A DNA stretch of 64,000 nt. Source: Pseudomonas azerbaijanoccidentalis (lineage in GTDB: Bacteria > Pseudomonadota > Gammaproteobacteria > Pseudomonadales > Pseudomonadaceae). Made by a program: the position numbers and the translations under genes. Under the pieces are notes generated by a model. It was not told the DNA's origin and did not search any database. It saw nothing but the letters and a program-made list of their open reading frames with translations. The DNA lies in NCBI RefSeq assembly GCF_019145495.1, contig NZ_JAHSTU010000008.1, positions 124,001-188,000 on the forward strand, given 5' to 3'. Below, one piece after another: positions 16,299 to 24,694 of this stretch. Position 1 is the stretch's first letter; each line of letters opens with the position of its first letter.

Positions 16299-17381
16299 TT
16301 AAAAAGAGGGGGCGCGATACAGGTCATAGGTCTGGCGGATCATCAACGCGGCGCTGAAGCGCTCGCGGACGATGCTGCGCCCTTCGCTGCCAAGGTCGAG
16401 CAACCGTGGCTTCTGGATTTTCTTCAGCACATCGGCCAGCGCCTGGTGATCCCCGCTGGGGAAGACGTAGCCGGACACCTCGTTGGTGACCAATTCGGGC
16501 AACGACGTGCAGTTGCTGGCAATCACCGGCAAGCCCATGGCCATGCCTTCGAGCGGCACCATGGCAAAGCCTTCCCAGCGACTCGGGACGATCAGCGCAT
16601 CGGCTTTGCGGTACAGCGCCTGGACCTCGCTGGGCGTTACCCACGGCAGGTATTCAACCCCTTCCATCGGCGGGCACTCGACTGAATCCTCGTTCACGGC
16701 ACTGCCAACCACCGTCAGTTTCAGGTCGCTGCGCTGGACTTTGGCGAATGCCTTGAGCAACACGTCGAAGCCTTTCTGATAATCGAGACGGCCGACGAAG
16801 AGCAGATGAATCGGCTCGGGACTGTTCACTTTCGGCGCGTCATCCTTGTGATGAATGCCGTTGTAGATCAGCTTCATACGCTTGCGCTGAATGCCGAACC
16901 GCGCGGCCTTGTCGAGCTCGTACTGGCTGACGCAGATGATCACGTCGGTGACTTTCTGCAACACCCGCTCAATCCCCGCATAGACTTTCTGCTTGATCGG
17001 CGAGCTTTCCATCAGGAACGAAAAGGCATGGGGGCAGTAGACGATTTGCGGCTTGCGCCAAGGTCGCAACAGTACACACACGCTACGCCCGATAACGCCG
17101 GAAAAGGTGCTGTGCAAATGCACGACATCGGGTTTTTCCTTGAGCATCACCTGGGTCAGTCGCCAGGCGAAGCGCAGCAACGAAGGCACATTGCGCCCGG
17201 TCCGGGGGAAAGTTCGGATCTGCTGCCCGGCAATCCCGTGCAGTTCCTTTTCCTGGTCCTGCGGGACCAGATAGACCAGCTCATAGTTGGCCGCGTCGCC
17301 TTCGGGAGAAGCCGAAATCGTGCGGATAACCGTCGCGACGCCACCTTTGATCGTCTCTGCCACGTGCAATATTTTTTTCAC
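16299..17381 (-). CDS. Family 4 (GT-B) glycosyltransferase
   Basis: This 360-residue cytosolic GT-B glycosyltransferase has an N-terminal acceptor domain (MKKILHVAETIKGGVATVIR; DVVHLHSTFSGVIGR) and a C-terminal nucleotide-sugar domain with LLFVGRLDYQKGFDVLLKAF and the EX7E-type region VPSRWEGFAMVPLEGMAMGLPVIAS. It would add a sugar to the lipid-linked intermediate started by WcaJ. It is the only conventional glycosyltransferase in the locus. The start is GTG (17381), with no ATG nearby giving the conserved N-terminus. The donor sugar is unknown; UDP-glucose or UDP-galactose fits the neighbours. Confidence 0.92.
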   Translation of the reverse strand: MKKILHVAETIKGGVATVIRTISASPEGDAANYELVYLVPQDQEKELHGIAGQQIRTFPRTGRNVPSLLRFAWRLTQVMLKEKPDVVHLHSTFSGVIGRSVCVLLRPWRKPQIVYCPHAFSFLMESSPIKQKVYAGIERVLQKVTDVIICVSQYELDKAARFGIQRKRMKLIYNGIHHKDDAPKVNSPEPIHLLFVGRLDYQKGFDVLLKAFAKVQRSDLKLTVVGSAVNEDSVECPPMEGVEYLPWVTPSEVQALYRKADALIVPSRWEGFAMVPLEGMAMGLPVIASNCTSLPELVTNEVSGYVFPSGDHQALADVLKKIQKPRLLDLGSEGRSIVRERFSAALMIRQTYDLYRAPSF

Positions 17382-17421
17382 AAGTCACCCACTTCAAACA
17401 TGAAAGAAAAATCGCTGACAC

Positions 17422-19671
17422 TCAGGATTTGTCGGACGCGTATTCGTAGTTGTAATAGCCGTAGCCGCCGTTGCCGTAGTAGCTGGCCGCGCGCTTCTCG
17501 ACACCGTTGAACACCGCGCCTTTCAACTCGATGCCGTTCTGGGCGAAGCGACGAATCGTCAGTTCGATCTCTTTGGCCGGGTTCACCCCGAAGCGCGTGA
17601 CAATCAGGCTGATGCCCGCTTCACGACCGACAATCGCTGCATCGGTCACGGCCAGCAGCGGCGGTGTATCGATGATCACCAGGTCATACAGTTCGCTGAG
17701 TTGCGCCAGCAGCTCGCGGAAGTTGGCGTGCATCAACAGCTCGGAAGGATTGGGCGGAACCTGGCCGCGGCTGATGAAGTGCAGGTTGTCGACTTCGACC
17801 CTGTTGATGGCCTGCTCGATGCTGCAGCGCTTGACCAGCAGGTCCGACAAACCGTTGGTGATCGGCGTGTTCAGGGTTTTGTGCAGATGGCCTTTGCGCA
17901 TGTCGGCATCGATCAGCACCACGCGCTGTCCGCTTTGCGCCATGACCGCCGCGAGGTTGGAAGAAACGAAAGTCTTGCCGACCTGCGGGCTCGGCCCGGA
18001 AATCATGATGCGGTTGTTGGTCGAGTCGAGCCCGGCAAAGTGCAGGCAGGTACGCAAGCTGCGAATCGACTCGATGGACAGGTCTGTCGGGTTGCGCAGG
18101 GCCAGCAGATAGGCAGGCTTGTCCACGCCGTCCCGGGCGCGACCTTTTTTGCTGTCCTCTTCCTGTTGCAAGGCGCTGTAGGGAATCGACGCGTACACCG
18201 GCAAACCGAGTTGCTCGATGGCTTCCGGCCCCTCCAGACCGCGACTCAGGGATTTGCGCAGCAGCACCAGCGCGACCCCGAAAAAGGCACCGAGGAACGT
18301 GGCAATCAGAACGATCAGGGCTTTTTTCGGTTTGACCGGGCTGGTCAGGTCGACGTCCGCAGTGTCGATCAAGCGCACGTTACCCACGGCGCCAGCGCGG
18401 ACGATGTCCAGCTCCTGGGATTTGTTCAGCAGTTGCGTGTAGATCTGCGACGCCACTTCGACATCGCGGGTCAGGTTGAGCAACTCTTGTTGCGTGGCGG
18501 GCAAGTCCTGGGCTTTGCTCTCCAGCGCCTTCTGTTGCTGGGTCAGCTCGCCGAGCTGGGTCATCAGCGCGCGGTACGCCGGGTGCTGCTTGGTGAACTT
18601 GCGGTCGAGTTCCGCCTGTTGCATCTTCAGTTCAGAGATACGCGTGTCGAGGCTGACAACCTGCTCGAGCACCGATTGGGTTTCGAGGGAAATATTGACC
18701 GTCTTGCCACGGGTTTGATAACCGTTGAGCGCATCGCTGGCCTTGGCCAGATCGCGTTTCACCTGCGGCAACTGACCTTGCAGGAATTGCAGGCTCTGCG
18801 CCGCTTCCGCCGAGGTGCGCTGCACGTTCTGCTGCACATACAACGCAGCAATCTTGTTGAGGATTCTGACTGCCTCGGCCGCATCGGAGCTGGCCAGGGC
18901 CAAACGGATGATCCCCGATTCCTTGCCCTGCTCGGAAATATCCAGCGCGTCCTGATAACTCTGGATGGTCACGATCCGCGGGTTGCGCACTACCTCGAAA
19001 CGGGTGCCGGGGTTGGCCGACAGCTGAGTGATCAGCCCTTCTACATCGTCTTGCTTGAACGCTTCGCCCGCGACACCTTCGGCCAGCACGTTGTCGTTTT
19101 CATCGAACAACTGGAAGCGATGTTGCTCGCCGGCGACCAGCGTGAGCTTTTTGCCCAGCAGCTCTTTTGGCAGATTGAGCCGGCTGATCTCCAGACGCTC
19201 ACCGCCCCAGGCGTAGCTGTTCAGGCCCAGGCGCGGCGGCGCGACACTGAACTCGGTCTCGCCGCGATAACGCCGGGCGAGAAAGCCGCCAATGATCGGG
19301 AAGGTGTTGGGGGTGACATCGATATCAAGGCGCAAGTCATCGACGGTTTTGCCGATCACTGCGCGGGACTTGATGATGCCGATCTCGGTCACCGAGGGCG
19401 ATTGCCCACCGAGCATGCTGTTGAGGTCGGAAAACCCGAGCATGTCGTTCTTCTTCGGTTCGACCTGCACCAGCGCATTCGCCAGGTATACCGGTGTCGC
19501 CAAAACCGCATAGGCAACGCCGGTGACCATGAAGGCACCGGTGAGCGCGCCGATCAACCATTTCTGGTCAATCAAACTGCCGAATATACCGAGAAGATCA
19601 ATACTGTCTTGATCGTTGTCACGGGTGCCGATTACTGACGGTAACTGCATAAGTCTGTTCTTACCATTCAT
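17422..19671 (-). CDS. wzc: Tyrosine autokinase and polysaccharide co-polymerase Wzc
   Basis: Wzc controls chain length and export. The 749 residues comprise a Wzz domain with a first membrane helix (LIGALTGAFMVTGVAYAVLA, about residue 38), a long periplasmic part rich in coiled coil, a second helix near residue 430 (ALIVLIATFLGAFFGVALVL), and a cytoplasmic BY-kinase. The kinase has Walker A SGPSPQVGKTFVSS (about 560), Walker A' VVLIDADMRKG and Walker B LVIIDTPPLL. The tail carries a tyrosine cluster (YYGNGGYGYYNYEY, seven Tyr), the autophosphorylation site. It follows wzb by 18 bases. ATG 19671 and ATG 19650 are both possible starts. Confidence 0.96.
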   Translation of the reverse strand: MNGKNRLMQLPSVIGTRDNDQDSIDLLGIFGSLIDQKWLIGALTGAFMVTGVAYAVLATPVYLANALVQVEPKKNDMLGFSDLNSMLGGQSPSVTEIGIIKSRAVIGKTVDDLRLDIDVTPNTFPIIGGFLARRYRGETEFSVAPPRLGLNSYAWGGERLEISRLNLPKELLGKKLTLVAGEQHRFQLFDENDNVLAEGVAGEAFKQDDVEGLITQLSANPGTRFEVVRNPRIVTIQSYQDALDISEQGKESGIIRLALASSDAAEAVRILNKIAALYVQQNVQRTSAEAAQSLQFLQGQLPQVKRDLAKASDALNGYQTRGKTVNISLETQSVLEQVVSLDTRISELKMQQAELDRKFTKQHPAYRALMTQLGELTQQQKALESKAQDLPATQQELLNLTRDVEVASQIYTQLLNKSQELDIVRAGAVGNVRLIDTADVDLTSPVKPKKALIVLIATFLGAFFGVALVLLRKSLSRGLEGPEAIEQLGLPVYASIPYSALQQEEDSKKGRARDGVDKPAYLLALRNPTDLSIESIRSLRTCLHFAGLDSTNNRIMISGPSPQVGKTFVSSNLAAVMAQSGQRVVLIDADMRKGHLHKTLNTPITNGLSDLLVKRCSIEQAINRVEVDNLHFISRGQVPPNPSELLMHANFRELLAQLSELYDLVIIDTPPLLAVTDAAIVGREAGISLIVTRFGVNPAKEIELTIRRFAQNGIELKGAVFNGVEKRAASYYGNGGYGYYNYEYASDKS

Positions 19672-19689
19672 TGATCTGAAGAATATTCA

Positions 19690-20130
19690 TCAACGCGCGA
19701 GGCGTTGCGCCCATGAGCTAACAGCATCTTCAATCAATGCATGGGCATGAATAAAAGCGGCCTTGCCTTGACGATAAGGGTCTTGTATTTCTCGCTCGCT
19801 TTGCCACTTGCCGAGCAGAAACACTTTGCCCCGCGCGTGCGAAGCAATCTTCAGCACTTGTTTAACGTGCTCTTTTTCCATGACCAGAATCAGGTCTGAT
19901 TCATTAACGATGTCCGGTGTCAGTTGCCGCGCCTTGAAGGCTTCTGCACAGTGCCCGCGGTCTTCGAGAATCTGCCGGGCCGACGCTTCCATGGACTCAC
20001 CCACCCTTGCGGACAGGCCTGCGGAGGTCACTGTGATCGCCGAAGAGTCCAGCGCGTTACGCAGCAAAAGCTCTGCTGTCGGACTTCGGCAGATATTGCC
20101 TACGCAGACGACAAGGATCTTTCTGAACAA
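19690..20130 (-). CDS. wzb: Low-molecular-weight protein-tyrosine phosphatase Wzb
   Basis: Wzb dephosphorylates the tyrosine tail of Wzc. The 146 residues match the family. The catalytic P-loop CVGNICRS (nucleophile Cys9, Arg15) stands at the N-terminus, and the general-acid loop is EIQDPYRQG near residue 115. The start is TTG; no in-frame ATG or GTG gives the family N-terminus, and GGGAAAG lies about seven bases upstream. It is the first gene of the long minus-strand operon running to the SGNH hydrolase gene at 10622. Confidence 0.95.
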   Translation of the reverse strand: MFRKILVVCVGNICRSPTAELLLRNALDSSAITVTSAGLSARVGESMEASARQILEDRGHCAEAFKARQLTPDIVNESDLILVMEKEHVKQVLKIASHARGKVFLLGKWQSEREIQDPYRQGKAAFIHAHALIEDAVSSWAQRLAR

Positions 20131-20284
20131 GGTTTTACTTTCCCGTGTAATGTCAAACAGCCAACATGCCGAGAGGGTTTTAATGAACCCTCAAGATCTT
20201 CCTGCACTCAGAAATAGATTCGCCCTGTTAGTACCGAAGCATTAAGTACCACAGCGTTTAAAAGCCCCCCAACCACAATTACCG

Positions 20285-20298
20285 GACTAAAAATAACT
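20285..20298 (+). promoter_or_regulatory. Locus motif copy upstream of wzb and the glycoside hydrolase gene
   Basis: GACTAAAAATAACT is identical to the copy at 9053-9066. It lies in the divergent control region between wzb and the glycoside hydrolase gene. A second, looser copy is just downstream. Confidence 0.4.
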
Positions 20299-20320
20299 GT
20301 GATTTTCGGCTGATGGTTTT

Positions 20321-20340
20321 CCGACAAAAAATAACATTCG
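20321..20340 (+). promoter_or_regulatory. Second locus motif copy in the wzb-hydrolase gap
   Basis: CCGACAAAAAATAACATTCG matches the GAC-A-rich-AATAAC pattern. It lies 36 bases (start to start) downstream of the first copy in the same direction. The whole 293-base gap is AT-rich and otherwise empty. Confidence 0.35.
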
Positions 20341-20423
20341 TGCACTTCATGCCTTCGCCATTATCGAAAGATGAGTAAAGAGATATCTATTCGCAGTTGT
20401 CACGTCTCATCAGGAGAGCAGAC

Positions 20424-21386
20424 ATGAAATCAGCACATCTCAAAGGACTCGGCGCGCTGACACTGATAGCGCTGGGTGCGACGACACAGCTTCAAGCCAG
20501 CGAACTGTTCCCTAACCTCCCCACCCGGACCGTTGGCATCCAGGTCAAGATTCAGAACTTTTCCGCCGCCGACGCCGGGCAGATCAAAGCGGCCGGTTTC
20601 AGTTTTGTGCGCTTCGGCGTATGGAGCGACAGCCTGGGCAGCGCGAAGTATCAGAAACAGGTCAGCGATGCCTTTGCGACGGCCAAGTCGGCTGGCCTGC
20701 CGGTGCTGCTGACCGTGCGCGCCATCAAGCCGTTGATGGCCGCGTCAGGTAACATCAGTGAACTGGCAACCGCTGGCGAATCCTTTGCCAACACCGTGAC
20801 AAAGCTGGAAACCTCCTACAGCACTCAACTCGTGGCCATCGAAATCTGGAATGAACCGGATCTCGAAACCTATTGGCCGACGCGCAATTTCGACACGACC
20901 TTCGTGCCGTTCATGAGCGCCATGTGCAAGTCGCTGCAAGACAAACCGCAAGCGACGCCCCGGGTGGGCTTCGGCTTCGCCCGCCCACCGACGGCCGGTT
21001 CTGCATCGACCGTGGCGCTGAACCGCATCGTCAGCGAATACCCCAAATGCCTGAACGCCATTTCCTACCACCCCTATGGCATGACGAGCACACAGATCAG
21101 CAACGCGCAGGCGTTTATCCAGCAGAACTTCCATCTGCCTGGCGTGATCAGTGAATGGGGCGTCTCGGCGCTCGCCTCCAATGGCGGCGCCGAAGGACAA
21201 GCCAGCAAAATCGGTACATTTATTGCCGATGTGAAAAAGCTCAACATCCCGCTGACCTCCATTTATGAATGGAAAAACAGCGACTCGGGCAGCAACGACC
21301 GGGAGAAGAATTTCGGTTTGCTGACCTCCGACGGGCAGCCAAAACCGGCAAGAATCATCGTCGAAAGTCAATTCAATGCAGAGTAA
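20424..21386 (+). CDS. Secreted PslG/GH39-like glycoside hydrolase
   Basis: The 320-residue protein from ATG 20424 (CAGGAG upstream) has a signal peptide ending LQASELF. It then has a TIM-barrel clan-A glycosidase pattern: acid/base Glu in VAIEIWNEPDLETYW (about residue 143) and a likely nucleophile Glu in GVISEWGVSA (about 243), with YHPYG between. This resembles PslG, the periplasmic GH39-like endoglycosidase of the Psl locus. It is divergent from wzb and closes the capsule locus, so it probably trims or releases mis-exported polymer. Substrate specificity is inferred from position only. An earlier GTG/ATG at 20397 lacks the signal fit. Confidence 0.82.
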   Translation: MKSAHLKGLGALTLIALGATTQLQASELFPNLPTRTVGIQVKIQNFSAADAGQIKAAGFSFVRFGVWSDSLGSAKYQKQVSDAFATAKSAGLPVLLTVRAIKPLMAASGNISELATAGESFANTVTKLETSYSTQLVAIEIWNEPDLETYWPTRNFDTTFVPFMSAMCKSLQDKPQATPRVGFGFARPPTAGSASTVALNRIVSEYPKCLNAISYHPYGMTSTQISNAQAFIQQNFHLPGVISEWGVSALASNGGAEGQASKIGTFIADVKKLNIPLTSIYEWKNSDSGSNDREKNFGLLTSDGQPKPARIIVESQFNAE

Positions 21387-21587
21387 GCCTGCTCAACCGA
21401 TCTGTGCGCAGGTCGGTTGCTTTGAACCTGTGAGCTGTTTTGGCATCGTATTCATCGACACCGCGCCCCACCTTTCAAACAATCGTTTTCAGGTTGTTGC
21501 CGCAGGGGCCATCGATACACGTACACACCCTTGAGTGGCTGTCAGCGCTCGGGTAATGTCATCAGACCCATAGGACAGAGCACGCCC

Positions 21588-22514
21588 ATGACTTCCAAGC
21601 TGGAACAACTCAAACAAATGACCACCGTGGTTGCCGACACTGGCGACTTCGAAGCGATCGCCCGCGTTAAGCCGGTAGACGCGACCACCAACCCTTCCCT
21701 GCTGCTCAAGGCCGCAGCCATCCCCGCTTACGCCGAGCTGCTGAACGCGTGTGTCAACGACTGCAAGGGCGATGTCGGCCTGGCCAGCGACCGTTTTGGC
21801 GTCGCGGTAGGGCAAGAAATCCTCAAGGTGATCCCGGGACGTATTTCCACTGAAGTGGATGCACGCCTGTCGTTCGACACCGACGCCGTGCTCAAGCGTG
21901 CGCACCGCCTGATCGAGCTCTATGAAAAGGCCGGCATTGGCCGCGACCGCGTACTGATCAAGATCGCCTCCACCTGGGAAGGCATCCGCGCTGCCGAGAT
22001 CCTGGAAAAAGAAGGCATCCAGACCAACCTGACCCTGCTGTTCTCCTTCGCTCAGGCCGCCGCCTGCGCTGACGCCGGGGTGTTCCTGATTTCGCCGTTC
22101 GTGGGCCGCATCTACGACTGGTACAAGAAAGCCAACGGCACCGACTACACCGGCGCGGAAGATCCGGGCGTGCAATCGGTGACGCGCATTTACAACTACT
22201 ACAAGGCCAACGACTACAAAACCGTGGTCATGGGCGCCAGCTTCCGCAACCTGAGCCAGATCGAACAACTGGCCGGCTGCGACCGCCTGACCATCAGCCC
22301 GGACCTGATCGACAAACTGGCAGCGGATACCGGCAAGCTGGAACGCAAACTGGCTCCGGGGCACACCGGTGAAGCGCGCCTGAACCTGAACGAAGCGCAG
22401 TTCCGCTGGTTGTCCAACGAGGACGCCATGGCAACCGAGAAACTGGCCGAAGGCATTCGTCAGTTCGCTCGTGATCAGGAAAAGCTTGAGGCGCTGCTGC
22501 AAGCCAAGCTGTGA
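21588..22514 (+). CDS. tal: Transaldolase
   Basis: Transaldolase of the pentose phosphate pathway transfers a dihydroxyacetone unit between sedoheptulose-7-phosphate and glyceraldehyde-3-phosphate. From ATG 21588 it has 308 residues, a close TalB-type match. It has DATTNPSLLLKAA, PGRISTEVDARLS, the Schiff-base lysine in VLIKIASTWEG (Lys125), and FVGRIYDWYKK. It ends LEALLQAKL. The reading frame extends upstream to 21531, but those residues do not match. An intrinsic terminator follows, and the gene converges on hsbA. Confidence 0.97.
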   Translation: MTSKLEQLKQMTTVVADTGDFEAIARVKPVDATTNPSLLLKAAAIPAYAELLNACVNDCKGDVGLASDRFGVAVGQEILKVIPGRISTEVDARLSFDTDAVLKRAHRLIELYEKAGIGRDRVLIKIASTWEGIRAAEILEKEGIQTNLTLLFSFAQAAACADAGVFLISPFVGRIYDWYKKANGTDYTGAEDPGVQSVTRIYNYYKANDYKTVVMGASFRNLSQIEQLAGCDRLTISPDLIDKLAADTGKLERKLAPGHTGEARLNLNEAQFRWLSNEDAMATEKLAEGIRQFARDQEKLEALLQAKL

Positions 22515-22534
22515 TCTGATTCGAAACGCAAAAA

Positions 22535-22564
22535 GGGCGAACCTTGGTGGGTTCGCCCTTTTTT
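22535..22564 (+). terminator. Intrinsic terminator after tal
   Basis: A perfect 9-bp stem GGGCGAACC/GGTTCGCCC (22535-22543 with 22550-22558) is followed by six T residues. Confidence 0.9.
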
Positions 22565-22598
22565 GTGGCTGCCGGGTAATGTGCTGTCATTGCCGACG

Positions 22599-22668
22599 CC
22601 ATCGCTAGCAGGCTAGCTCCCACAAGGGATAGCGTCTTAAAAGGTGGGAGCTAGCCTGCTAGCGATGG
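22599..22668. repeat. REP inverted pair (GCTAGC type)
   Basis: Perfect 25-bp arms (22599-22623 and 22644-22668), containing CATCGCTAGCAGGCTAGCTC, are separated by 20 bases. It lies between the converging tal and hsbA genes. The same arm family recurs at 30356-30445 and, with changes, at 2411-2562. Confidence 0.9.
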
Positions 22669-22700
22669 GGCCTTTACGGCCATCCCATCACCTGAGGAAA

Positions 22701-23183
22701 TCAATGCCGCTCCAGCGCATTCACCAGGTCATGGAACGCTTCCCGGTTGGAGTCGTTCAGGCCCATGAGGATCTTGTGCGCTTCGAGCACTTTGATCCGC
22801 ACCACTTCTTCGGACTGGTCCTGGTCTGGCAGGTCGTCCAGGCACTCCGGGCACGGCACAGGCTTGTCAACGATGTTGAACACCTGCTCGAAACCCATCG
22901 ATTGCAGAAGACGGGTGATGTCTTCGTGGGTGGTGACGACAGTCGGCAACAGGCCGACCTTTTGCCGCGAAAGGATCGACAACTTGGCCAAAAGGCCAAG
23001 GGTGGTGCTGTCGATGCTGCGGGTTTCGGTCAGGTCGATCACGATGGCGTTGAAATTCAACGCGGTGAAGATCCGATCAATAGTCGCATCCAACGCCGAA
23101 CACAGGGTCAGGCGAACTTCACCGACGAACTTCAGGACGAAGGTGCCGTCCTGCTCGGCGAACTGGATTCTACCGGTACTCAT
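22701..23183 (-). CDS. hsbA: STAS-domain anti-sigma-factor antagonist HsbA
   Basis: This 160-residue STAS protein is switched by phosphorylation. The STAS core occupies about residues 1-105, with the phosphorylatable-serine loop ETRSIDSTTLGLLAKL near residues 53-68. A C-terminal extension (PECLDDLPDQDQSEEVV...) carries a Cys pair. In P. aeruginosa HsbA binds FlgM or a diguanylate cyclase depending on phosphorylation by HsbR, linking HptB signalling to motility and biofilm. Its start overlaps the hsbR stop (ATGA), so the two are co-translated. Only the hsbRA part of that pathway is in this window. Confidence 0.9.
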   Translation of the reverse strand: MSTGRIQFAEQDGTFVLKFVGEVRLTLCSALDATIDRIFTALNFNAIVIDLTETRSIDSTTLGLLAKLSILSRQKVGLLPTVVTTHEDITRLLQSMGFEQVFNIVDKPVPCPECLDDLPDQDQSEEVVRIKVLEAHKILMGLNDSNREAFHDLVNALERH

Positions 23184-24364
23184 TGAAGATTCCTGCTCAA
23201 CACCAACAGGGCGATATCATCCGGCATCTCCCCTAGCGTGGCCAATCCAAAAACCTGCCGCAGACCATCCAGGCTGCCGCCCGCTGCCTTGACCCGTTGG
23301 GGCAACGCAGCTTCTTTTTCTTTGAGTGTGGGTTCTGGCAAAAGGTCCAGAATGCCATCAGACATCAGCGTCAGGCTGAACGTCGGCGGCAATTCCAGCA
23401 CGTGGTCTTCGTAGGTGGCTTCGTTGAAGAGGCCAACCGGCAAACCACGCCCTTCCAGATAACGAACACTGTCGGGTGTGTACAACACTGGCAACGGCAA
23501 ATGACCACCGATGCTATAGGTCAACAAACCTGTCTCCTCGTCGATGACTCCACCGACCATTGTGACGTGTTTACCCAGCTTACAACTGATCAGGCCCCGG
23601 TTGATATGACCAAGGACTTCTGAAGGCTTGAATTCCGGTAATGTGCCGCTGCGCTTGGATTCGAACAGCAAGCGCGTGGTCATGAACTTCAACAGCACCG
23701 TGACGAAGGCTGAAGAGGCGCCATGACCGGAAACGTCCGCCAGGTAGAACGCTACCCGACGCTCATCGACACGGAAGTAGTCGACGAAATCACCCGACAG
23801 GTACAGCGACGGGATGATCTGGTGAGCAAACTTGAACTCGTCGATGGTCCAGGGGCTGACCGGCAGCATGTTCATCTGCACCTGGCGACCGGCATTCTGG
23901 TCTTCCTGGAGCAGGTTCAGGCTGGCGGCGAGCTCGCGGTTGGCCTTTTCCAACTTCTCACGATAACGCTGGTTTTCCAGCAGCAGGCGCGCTCGATCCA
24001 GGGCCCGACGCACCGAGTGCTCAAGCACAGCCAGATCTTCGAGAGGTTTGATCAGGTAATCCGCCGCCCCCAGGCGCAAGGCCTCGACCGCGTCGTTCAT
24101 CACGCCGGCACCGGAAACAACGATCACCGGCGTTTGCGGCGACAGTTCGGTGACCTGGCGAATGAGTTCGAGTCCGCCCATCTGCGGCATGCGCAGATCG
24201 CAGATGACCAAGTCGGGCTTGTCTTGCTCGAATACCTGAAGACCCTGCTGACCATTGCTGGCCTGCAAGACGCTGAAACCACTGTCTTCCAAATAGGCGG
24301 CGAGGCTCGCGCGCACTACTTCGTCATCATCGATTATCAGCAGCGTGGCACTGGTTTTTGGCAT
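23180..24364 (-). CDS. hsbR: Response regulator with PP2C-type phosphatase output, HsbR
   Basis: The 394 residues comprise a receiver domain (LLIIDDDEVVR, phospho-acceptor Asp56 in DLVICDLRMPQMGG, Lys in YLIKPLEDL), a coiled-coil linker (LLLENQRYREKLEKANRELAASL, about 130-155) and a SpoIIE/PP2C-like domain with LSGDFVDYFRVDERRVAFYLADVSGHGASSA split motifs and the late LMSDGILDLLP. HsbR is a phosphatase, and in P. aeruginosa also a kinase, acting on HsbA. The usual PP2C aspartates are present (GDFVDYF, DVSGHG, SDG). It is the first gene of the hsbRA pair. Confidence 0.93.
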   Translation of the reverse strand: MPKTSATLLIIDDDEVVRASLAAYLEDSGFSVLQASNGQQGLQVFEQDKPDLVICDLRMPQMGGLELIRQVTELSPQTPVIVVSGAGVMNDAVEALRLGAADYLIKPLEDLAVLEHSVRRALDRARLLLENQRYREKLEKANRELAASLNLLQEDQNAGRQVQMNMLPVSPWTIDEFKFAHQIIPSLYLSGDFVDYFRVDERRVAFYLADVSGHGASSAFVTVLLKFMTTRLLFESKRSGTLPEFKPSEVLGHINRGLISCKLGKHVTMVGGVIDEETGLLTYSIGGHLPLPVLYTPDSVRYLEGRGLPVGLFNEATYEDHVLELPPTFSLTLMSDGILDLLPEPTLKEKEAALPQRVKAAGGSLDGLRQVFGLATLGEMPDDIALLVLSRNLQ

Positions 24365-24694
24365 GTGGGCAAACGGCGCCAGAATTAGGTTGGCGTAGGG
24401 GCCCGGATTTTCGCCCGGCTCACACTACTGGATTCGCTTTCTAGCCTCTCTGTCGCACTGTTATCGAGCATTTGCCCTACACACATGTACACCAGAGGTG
24501 CCCTTCTAAGGCGCAGACGGTACTCCCATCCGCGAGGCGTTTCAAGCTCACGCCGATGGTCGCTTGACATCCATCTGTGTCAAATCACCGGGAGTTATAA
24601 GAACCGGCAAAACAGAAACTCAATGTAAGGACCGCCACCCTCGAAAAATGCAGAAGGCGGCCCGATGGCCGCCTTCTTTATTGACCGCTAAAGA
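24365..24694. other. Gap upstream of hsbR with a bidirectional hairpin
   Basis: These 330 bases hold the hsbR promoter region. A 61-codon frame (24385-24570, minus) has no ribosome site or recognised domain and is not called. The end toward mlaA contains the terminator at 24653-24680. No other structure was seen. Confidence 0.5.
24653..24680 (-). terminator. Intrinsic terminator after mlaA
   Basis: A perfect 10-bp stem GAAGGCGGCC/GGCCGCCTTC (24653-24662 with 24667-24676) has a four-base loop. It lies 15-40 bases past the mlaA stop codon. T-rich tracts flank both sides (TTTATT on plus; TGCATTTTTC on minus), so it could act in both directions. Confidence 0.75.

Noticed and set aside
17701..19638. 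645-codon plus-strand frame opposite wzc
   Set aside because: Gln/His/Arg-rich shadow of a well supported BY-kinase gene.
24385..24570. 61-codon minus-strand frame upstream of hsbR
   Set aside because: No ribosome site, no recognisable domain and no supporting context; probably chance.
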